Shown here: in pieces, positions 56,702-64,000 of the stretch
Position numbering within the stretch: position 1 is the first letter of the stretch
Layout of the letters: each line of letters starts with the position of its first letter
Assembly (NCBI GenBank): GCA_000711775.1
Contig: ARYC01000574.1
Location: 1-64,000 of the forward strand
Reading direction: 5' to 3'
Length of the DNA stretch: 64,000 bases
From: Oxytricha trifallax
Taxonomy: Eukaryota > Ciliophora > Spirotrichea > Sporadotrichida > Oxytrichidae
Translations under genes and position numbers: made by a program
The notes under the pieces: generated by a model
Databases searched by the model: none
What the model was told of the DNA's origin: nothing
What the model saw: the letters and a program-made list of their open reading frames with translations, nothing else

Positions 56702-56962
56702 TAGGATATATTTCAGAAGATTGAAAGAAAGGCATTTGATGCCTAGTAGCATATAATTGATCTATTTAATGTTTAGGAGTTCTCTAAGAAATTTTTCCCC
56801 TTCAATTCTATAAACTTAGCAAAATTTATGCTGTCACGACAGGTGGAAGAGGGCACTTTGCCTGAACTCTCTTTTAAAAGGAAATAATGGGAGCATAGTA
56901 TTGAGCAGAGAGCTCTAATAACTTATGAAGTAAGATTTTCACGCGTAGAATTTTAGCAGTGA
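56702..56962 (+). CDS. Unidentified coding block abutting a TBE end
   Basis: Open 86 codons to TGA 56960-56962: QDIFQKIERKAFDAQQHIID, LFNVQEFSKKFFPFNSINLA, KFMLSRQVEEGTLPELSFKR and QWEHSIEQRALITYEVRFS. Strongly coding in composition. It begins 8 bp after the TBE end, so the transposon sits at or next to an MDS boundary. No family recognised. A following frame (DVMVFTFKCFLQFNQ) may continue it. Confidence 0.6.
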
Positions 56963-57129
56963 TGTAATGGTGTTTACATTCAAATGCTTTCTACAATTCA
57001 ATTAATTAATCTATTTAAAAACTTATATGCACTTATTCCATCGTATTAGACTTCAAAATCACTTATTGCATCAGTAAAATTAATAAAATCAGTCAAGGTA
57101 AGTTAAAATTTAAAATATAAATACAATAA

Positions 57130-57316
57130 AATAATCAATTTTTTGCCACAAAAAAAGACATACAGCAATATCTATCTCAAATAAAGCATAAACTAGTCAT
57201 GCCATAGATCAGAATCAAAAACTCTAAGTGAAAAAAAATTTAACCAGTGTAAGATCGGTATAACGGTAATTGTCTATCCTCAAATTTTAACTGCCTTCTT
57301 ATCTATTTAATGGCAT
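57130..57316 (-). CDS. Short coding block with a start codon
   Basis: ATG at 57314-57316: MPLNRQEGSQNLRIDNYRYT then DLTLVKFF to TGA 57215-57217; below it another frame reads VFDSDLWHDQFMLYLRQILL. Possible first MDS of a minus-strand gene. Further small minus-strand pieces, EKIRQQYDDFP (about 57808-57840) and LANEQNSQNLGICY (about 58180-58225), may belong to it. Confidence 0.4.
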
Positions 57317-59169
57317 CTAAATATATATTAAATACGAATCATTTATTAGTTTATTTAATTTTTCCAATTAAAATGTCTTTTAGTAGTTGTTAATCTTAAT
57401 CAAAATAATTGAATATAGAATTTAATTTTTCTTAAAATTACTTGTCCACTCATTTCATATTCAAGGAATTTGTTAAAAACAAAGTAACTTGATTAAATTT
57501 TTCAATTGAGATACACTCGATTTTGAACAAACTAAATAAAATATGTCAATTATATTTTAATATTTGTATCAAATTAATTATACCATATGTAAGTCAAAAT
57601 ATTTTTTTATATTCTTATAATTTAACATAAAGAATTATTAAATTTTATAATATAGACAATTTCTACTAATTGTTAGTATTTAAATAGTTATAATTCATTT
57701 AGGTGAATTATATGAACCAATATAAATAATTTTAATTATTAAATAGCAATAAATTTTAATTTAAATTCAAAAATTTTTATTATTCTTACTTTATTTCTAT
57801 ATGGGAAGTCATCATACTACTGCCGGATTTTTTCAAGAACATCATTATCTAACAAAATAATTTAAATATTGATAGAATGCAATTAATTTTTAGACTGATT
57901 GGAGTACAATCAACTGTGCATACTTAATATAATAGGAGTTATATATTATATTATATTATGGAAAAGTTATCATTCTATAACAAATTTCAATCAATGTATT
58001 TAGGTAAAAATTATATTTAATTAAGAATTAAATTAAATTAAATTAAAAATATGGCTTATTAAAATTATTGTTGAGTATTGTAGGTATAGATTAATTTAAA
58101 AAAATGAATTAAATTAACTTTAAATAAATATTAAAGCAGTTAAAATCCAAAAGATACCCATAATTTGAACAAAATCAATTCAGTAACAGATCCCGAGATT
58201 TTAGCTGTTCTGTTCATTTGCAAGCAATAATTCTTGATTATATTATAAAATGATTATTTTTAATTGCATATTGCAGTAAAATTTATTTTTTTCCTTGAAA
58301 TTTGAAATAAATTTATTATAGTATCTTCAACCAATATTTAATATTAATGAACTATTAATTGAAAGTAATATTTGAAGGATGCTTGTTATTTTTACAAAAA
58401 ACATAATTTAAGAGAATTATTAAATAATGAAATTAAATTTTACAAACCGAATATATTGCTTCAATAATTTCTATGATTTAGAAAAGAAAAATTGCAATGA
58501 AGGATTTTTTGTTTATTAAAATATCTCATTTTTAAACATAATAGAATTTGCTTTTGTTAATTTAGTTTACTCTGCAGATAGTTAAAATGTTTGATTAAGT
58601 TCATTTAGTTCTTAGAATATTTGCGATTACTCATTAAGCTCTATCAACAATTTTAAATTATAGAATCACTATGGTTATATTAATTTTAATCTTTAATAAT
58701 ATATCTTAATTTAATTTCTTAGATCAAAAACATTGTTATAATAATAAAAAGAAATTAATAAATTATTTTTTATTTATTAATTTCAAATAAATTAATAATG
58801 TATATTATTAAGATTAAAATTATATTTATTTATATAAAATTGGTCAATAAGTGAATTTAATAATGTTTTAATTATGATTTAATTTTAATTTATCTATATC
58901 TCCCACTTCCATAACTTCTAACAGAAATTGTACCATTATAAACTGAAATCTTAAAATATAAATTATATATGAATATTTTAATATTGAGCAAATTTTATAG
59001 ACCGAATAAGTTTAAAAATAAATATTTTAATTTAATATAAATTTTTTATTTTATAAGAAATTACTGTAGCTACAAAAAACTATAATCTTAAACGGTCACT
59101 AATTTTTAACTTAAAGAGTTTGGAGAATTTAAAGATCGTTTTAAAATAATAATTCGGTCCCAATAATAA
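57317..59169. other. AT-rich DNA with two possible minute coding pieces
   Basis: Apart from the pieces at about 57808-57840 and 58180-58225 nothing is recognised. Confidence 0.35.
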
Positions 59170-59690
59170 TTGAATAAAAAAGTTTGGGGGGGGAAGTTTC
59201 CTGTCAAGTAAATTTTTTAAAATATAATTCTTTATTAATTAAATATAAAATATTTTAATTCAAAATTTTTACCTCATTAAATGGATAGAGGATAAGTTAA
59301 ACATACTTTAAGAGTTGAAGAAAAAAAATTGCAATTATATCCAATTTCATAATTTTAGATATAGTATGATTATTATTTATTGTAATTTTTACTAAAAATT
59401 TGGAAAAATTAATAGAAAATAATAAGATATAAATTATGAAAATATTGGTCAATATGAAGTAGATCTTGTAAAACTTCATGAATGGTAGAATAAAAATTCC
59501 TCTAATCACAAGTTAGTGAAAATCATCAAAAATATTTATAGTTGTCCAAAATTATAATTGCAAAAAAGTAAAATAAAAAAAATAAAATTTTCTTGACAGG
59601 AAACTTCCCTAAAATTTAAATTTTATCATAAATCTTGACAGGAAATTTCTCCCCCCAAAAGTTTTGTTAGGAAATTTTAAACTTAAGATT
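59170..59690. mobile_element. MITE with TTTCCTGTCAAG inverted ends
   Basis: Left GGGGGGGGAAGTTTCCTGTC (59186) mirrors right CTTGACAGGAAATTTCTCCC (59632); an extra inner copy CTTGACAGGAAACTTCCC lies at 59592. Interior AT-rich without convincing coding sequence. Confidence 0.7.
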
Positions 59691-60363
59691 AATGATAGCT
59701 TTTAGGACTCTAATATTTTCTTATATTTCGCAATTCTTCATATAATTATATCGTAGAATTTCATAAATAGTAATTACAGATGCATATATGAATCATCAAT
59801 AACTTCATTTCTTTTCATTATTAAAATTATAAAGCTCTTTTATGAAATTATTTACTTGCTTTAGTCAAATAATTAACTTTTATATTTATTATGTTTTCAA
59901 ACACACCACTTAAGATTAAAAACTTATTATAATTTTTTTTAACTGTAATAATTTTATTTTTAAACATTAAAAATAAAAAAATTCAATGACTTCTGCCTCA
60001 TGATTTGAATTAAAATCTAAGTTCAAAAATTTAATATTTTTAAAAATTAATATATCCTTATTTACTTTTAGAATAACCTTACTAGTCTCTTAAAAAAGTA
60101 CCATTCAAATATTGAATTTGAAAAAGATTTACATATTTCTTTCTTTCATGTTTTTACATTTTAAAAAATATTTTAAAAATAATTGAAATTTGAGATATTA
60201 TCTTTATTCAAGATTTGGTTTGCAATTTATTATAATTATTTTTTTATAAATTTGTATTCATAGAAATTTACAAATAAATTTTCCTTTTGGAAAAAATTAA
60301 AATAAAACATTTTTATTCTTGAATAATAATATTATAAACAAATTAACATATAATAATATGAAA
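59691..60363. other. AT-rich DNA
   Basis: Nothing recognised. Confidence 0.4.
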
Positions 60364-60468
60364 AATTAAAACCCTAAATCCTCTTAATATAATTTTTTAG
60401 TGATTTAATTTTTAGGGTATTGTTTAAGACTAATTGGCTTTAATTAAGATATTAGATTAATCTGCAAA

Positions 60469-61060
60469 ATGAGAAAATAATATCAGCGATATTTAATGTC
60501 TATTAATGATGAAAAAACATTTAGATTTATTGCTAAAACTTAAGTATTGGAAGAGTTCTGATGTAGACTAGGTCAAGCAAATGCTCAATAATGCAGATAC
60601 AGCAAATCTTCTTTATTAATGTTCTCAATTGTTAGATATTAATGCTTGATAGCTTTTTATAATTTCAAAAACGGATCTTAAAATCATTAAGCATGAAAAT
60701 AAATAATCTCTCAATCACATATTTACTACCTATGGGATTCTAAATTTTAAAGTTTTGGTTAGTATATTTCATCGTAGGTTTACTGATATAGATATCCGTA
60801 TCTCACCATTAACTAGGTAAATAAATATTTTACAGGAGAAATGGTACTAATTCAAGAATGTTAAGAAGGGTAAACGTGATTAATTTAAACTTTTATTTAT
60901 ATAATGATTCACATTAAATTATGATAAAATGCAAGGGCTTTAATAATAACATTAAGTTATCTCACTCTTGATAATGCTGGGTTAGTATTAACAGCTTTAT
61001 TTAATATTGCATCTTATAAATAGTATAATTATTAATTATTTAATGCTGAACGGAAATTAA
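60469..61060 (+). pseudogene. TBE transposase remnant
   Basis: Begins ATGAGAAAATAATATCAGCG, matching the full-copy start; SINDEKTFRFIAKT parallels SIYDEQYLDLLLKL, and the LSHSDNAGLVLTALFN region parallels FIHADEAVFTFNTFIN with the catalytic Asp retained. Many frame breaks. Confidence 0.65.
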
Positions 61061-61330
61061 TATTATAAAGTCAGAAGGAGATAATAAAAATAATAAATTA
61101 TTCTTTTGTTTTTTTGCATCATACTCAATCTATTCAAAGAACTAATCCATATACTTAAGAAGAGTTTCATTATTTTCTCATTCATTACTCTATAGGAAGA
61201 ACTTATGTGATTATTTAAATAACTTCTTCTGAATTTCTGATTTTAATTTCTCATTTAACCTTTTAGTTAAGTGCTATAGTTTACATAAATCCACTAATAC
61301 TTAAAATCTTATTGTTTGGCTTGTTGAGGA
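61060..61330 (-). pseudogene. Possible TBE 22-kDa-position remnant
   Basis: Minus strand: LTKRLNEKLKSEIQKKLFKQ, then NNETLLKYMDQFFEQIEYDA and KKQKNNLLFLLSPSDFIIL. Position and orientation match the TBE 22-kDa ORF; sequence similarity to 6094-6883 is not obvious. Confidence 0.45.
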
Positions 61331-61630
61331 GGAAAATCTCAAGAATTATTCAACGGCAACTTTCTACATAAAAAAAGTTAGTCTAACTTTTTCTAAAATA
61401 ATAGATTCTAAATTGATAATCAAGTAGTCTCTCTTTCTCATGACTACTACCCTATTCTTGTTGACACACTATATCTACTAATATTAATTTGATTATACCT
61501 TATTAATTTTCATTAAATATACTTTAAATTTATTTAAAAACTCGTTTTATCTACTAATTGCAACAAGACATAAAATATACTTAATAAATCACAATAAAGT
61601 TTTAAATAAGGGGTTATAGGTTTTGATTAT

Positions 61631-62760
61631 TGGGGTTAGATTGGGAGCCAATAAAATAAAAATAATACATAATATTTATTATTAATCATTTAAATATTAA
61701 TAAGAATTCAAGATTTAAAGAATATTTTTAATTATAAATTAGAAATTGCATTAATTCTTATGCTTTGATTTTATGATGAATTTTTGAATAACTTGAATAA
61801 GACCAACATAGTGAAATGAATTTCTTTTGAACTATTTCAAAAATAATCTATACATAAAATAAATAAAGCAGAGTTTATTTTCTATTAAATTACAAAATAT
61901 TAATTCTTTTTTAATTTTTTTTCTCCATAATTTAGTTGTAAATTATTATAATATTTTTATTTTATTTTTTATTTATTTTATATTTATTTAAAATTACTGG
62001 TTTCCAATCCTTTTTATTTTTTATAAACTATTAATAATTAAAATTATAATATTGATATAATTAATAAAAAGAATAGAAATTATAAAAATTTTATTCTAGA
62101 AAAAATGAATATTCTAGGCTTCTATATTGATTTAATTAGATTTATGTTTTGATTTTTTATACATATTAAGAACTCTTTTTTTTTATTATTCGAATCTGCA
62201 TAACATATTTAAAAATTGATGTTAAAATTAAACTATTAAGGAAAGTAAAGTGTTTAATTTTATTATATAAATATTTAAAAATTTGAATGGTTTGTATTGC
62301 ATTAATTCATAGTGAACTACTATATTGTTTATGCTTCATTTAATAAATAAATTTTAATCATAATCAAGTTAATTTAATAGAATTTAAATATGAAAAATAA
62401 TTGTTCAACTACAAATAATTTAATTTTAATGTGAAAATCATACGGAATTTTTATTAGTCTTTATATGTATGATTGAAATTTATAATTAAAAAAGATTTTT
62501 AAATAAATTAAATTTTATATTTTGAATTTAATTGTATAACTTAATTTAAATTTCATTTCATTAATAAAATTAAAATCGTATGGAGGAGTATTGCAAAATA
62601 TAATTATGATAAATAATATTTTGCATAAGGTTTTATAATAATAAATAAAAAATTATTGGTATAACAATATCCGCGTCTTGTGCTTTATTTATTTTTAATA
62701 ATTATTTTTTTATATATTAATAAATAAACAAAATAAAAGTTTCTCAAATTTATAGTATTA
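61631..62760. other. AT-rich DNA
   Basis: Nothing recognised. Confidence 0.4.
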
Positions 62761-62789
62761 TGTATTGTATGTACTATTTCTTCAGACAC

Positions 62790-63260
62790 CCTTCCTTCGA
62801 TTCCACTACCATTCCTTTTCATCATTATCTCTGAAATTTTTTATAATTATAAATGACATTTCTTAGAATCTCTTTTGTCAATACAATCTTAAGATTTCCT
62901 TTTATCTTATTTTAGTCAAGATACTGCTGTATTTTATTTTTTGAATATTTCTTTCCAATACAGATATATTTATCTTTTCATAAATTCTATTTTATACTAT
63001 TCTATTATAATTTTAATAATAGACCAAGATATCCCATTAAATATCGTAATTTATCCAGTAATCACTCTTTAAATAGGATTCAGGAGTGCTTATAATATTA
63101 TAAGGTCTAGATGCTTAAACACTCAATAATCTATTTAAAAATATTACTTTACCTTTGTTTTTTAAAAAGTCAAGTATTATGTTTACAGGCTTCGCATCTT
63201 TAAGCAATATTCTCAAGTGTGTTAAAATAAGAGGTAGGGAAAAGTTACATGTGGGTTATT
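62790..63260 (-). pseudogene. TBE kinase remnant
   Basis: Minus strand: DAKPVNIILDFLKNKGKVIF, LNRLLSVQASRPYNIISTPE and SDYWINYDIQWDI, aligning with RDFKPENVML, VVIDFNRAL, VLGTPGYFPIREKW and SVQWDVW of the full TBE kinase. The remainder of the gene and the element ends were not found. Confidence 0.65.
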
Positions 63261-64000
63261 GTTAATCATTTACAAAATTTTTTTAACATTTACTATAGCA
63301 TCTATAATAATTATATAAGCTAATTGAATTATGATTATCATTTATTTATTATTTTTTATAAAAATATAAACCATCAAACATAGATTTTTTTTAATTAAAA
63401 TTGAGATAAGAATCAAGCAAATTATTAATGAGTGAGAAAATTTAAGTTAAAATATTATTTAAAATTATACTTTTTATGAAAATAGTAAATCTTAATGAAT
63501 GAAAAAAAGTTTAATTGTAATCATGCTATACTGAATAAAAGAATTTCAATGAATAAATCTCAGTCTAGATTAACTTAAATTCATAAAAAGTTAATACAAG
63601 CAATTAAATCCGTAGATATAAAATGATTAGCTATTTAAAATAAGAAATTCAAATGTCTGATGAATTTGCTTTAAAAAAATATAAATTATATATAAATAAT
63701 AATAATGTGCCTATACTGTTGTGAGGATTGATAATTACTTACCGCAATATGGAAATGTTAGACTGTAATATACTAATTCTCCACGTGTCCAATTTTATTT
63801 TTAATAATATAAATTGTACTTATTTAAAGTTTTTAATTAAATTATTTTATTTAAATAAATAATACAAAAATTTATTTAATAGAATTTAGCTTTAAATTTT
63901 TATTAATTATAAATTTATTATAAATTTAATTTCATCTAAACATTCAGAAATATAATGTTTTCTAGGAGTAAGTATTCTAAAATCCTTAAACCAATCAATA
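63261..64000. other. AT-rich DNA at the window end
   Basis: No gene or repeat recognised. Confidence 0.4.

Larger units (their letters stand above)
60364..61630. mobile_element. Internally deleted, degenerate TBE (1.27 kb)
   Basis: Worn left end AAAACCCTAAATCCTCTTAA (60369) and right end AAGGGGTTATAGGTTTTG (61626). Contains a transposase remnant (plus, 60469-61060) and a convergent minus-strand coding remnant (61060-61330); the centre and kinase gene are gone. This is the mirror deletion of the 30.6-kb copy. Confidence 0.7.

Noticed and set aside
59297-59509. 70-codon hydrophobic ORF
   Set aside because: AT-rich codons only, inside a MITE interior, no compositional change from its flanks.
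1-64000. Euplotes origin
   Set aside because: Euplotes reads TGA as Cys and uses TAA/TAG as stops. Here TAA/TAG occur inside conserved motifs as Gln and TGA ends frames.
1-64000. CRISPR array or bacterial operons
   Set aside because: No regularly spaced repeats; introns, ciliate code and TBEs show a eukaryotic germline genome.

Overview
The window looks like germline (micronuclear) DNA of a spirotrich ciliate of the Oxytricha/Stylonychia type. Three observations support this. (1) Coding stretches stay open only if TAA and TAG are read as glutamine and TGA is the sole stop. (2) Transposons of the TBE (telomere-bearing element) family are present, with ends that carry C4A4 telomere-like repeats. 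(3) Short, relatively GC-rich coding blocks lie in very AT-rich DNA, and neighbouring blocks can be joined in frame through short direct repeats, as macronuclear-destined segments (MDSs) are joined through pointers when internal eliminated sequences (IESs) are removed. TGA is a stop here, so Euplotes is excluded. All coordinates and joins were made by eye.

Layout. 0-3.7 kb holds coding remnants on both strands: a decayed NEK-type kinase, two unidentified minus-strand blocks, the C-terminal part of a large ARF-GEF (Mon2/BIG type) interrupted by a ~56-bp IES, and a minus-strand ORF. 3.945-8.056 kb is a full-length 4.1-kb TBE with ~80-bp inverted repeats, an AAT target duplication, a zinc-finger/kinase gene, a '22-kDa position' gene with a small intron, and a DD34E transposase. 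8-16 kb is AT-rich with foldback elements and a 1.9-kb long-terminal-inverted-repeat element that carries coding blocks.

17.5-52.2 kb contains the main discovery: about 21 minus-strand coding blocks of 50-490 bp, in one order and one orientation. Most adjacent pairs share a 4-10 bp direct repeat at which they join in frame. They appear to make one Q/N/R-rich, probably disordered protein whose germline gene spans 23-35 kb. Nearly every long IES between blocks contains a recognisable element: TBE fragments, ~1.1-kb non-autonomous TBE derivatives, foldback elements, or an unidentified plus-strand germline gene. Blocks 8-21 (40.8 to 17.5 kb) are the better supported part; blocks 1-7 are tentative.

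52.7-64 kb holds a foldback element around a coding core, a degenerate TBE inserted directly beside a coding block, a TFR-unrelated small inverted-repeat element, an internally deleted TBE and a TBE kinase remnant. I found no rRNA, tRNA or CRISPR array.
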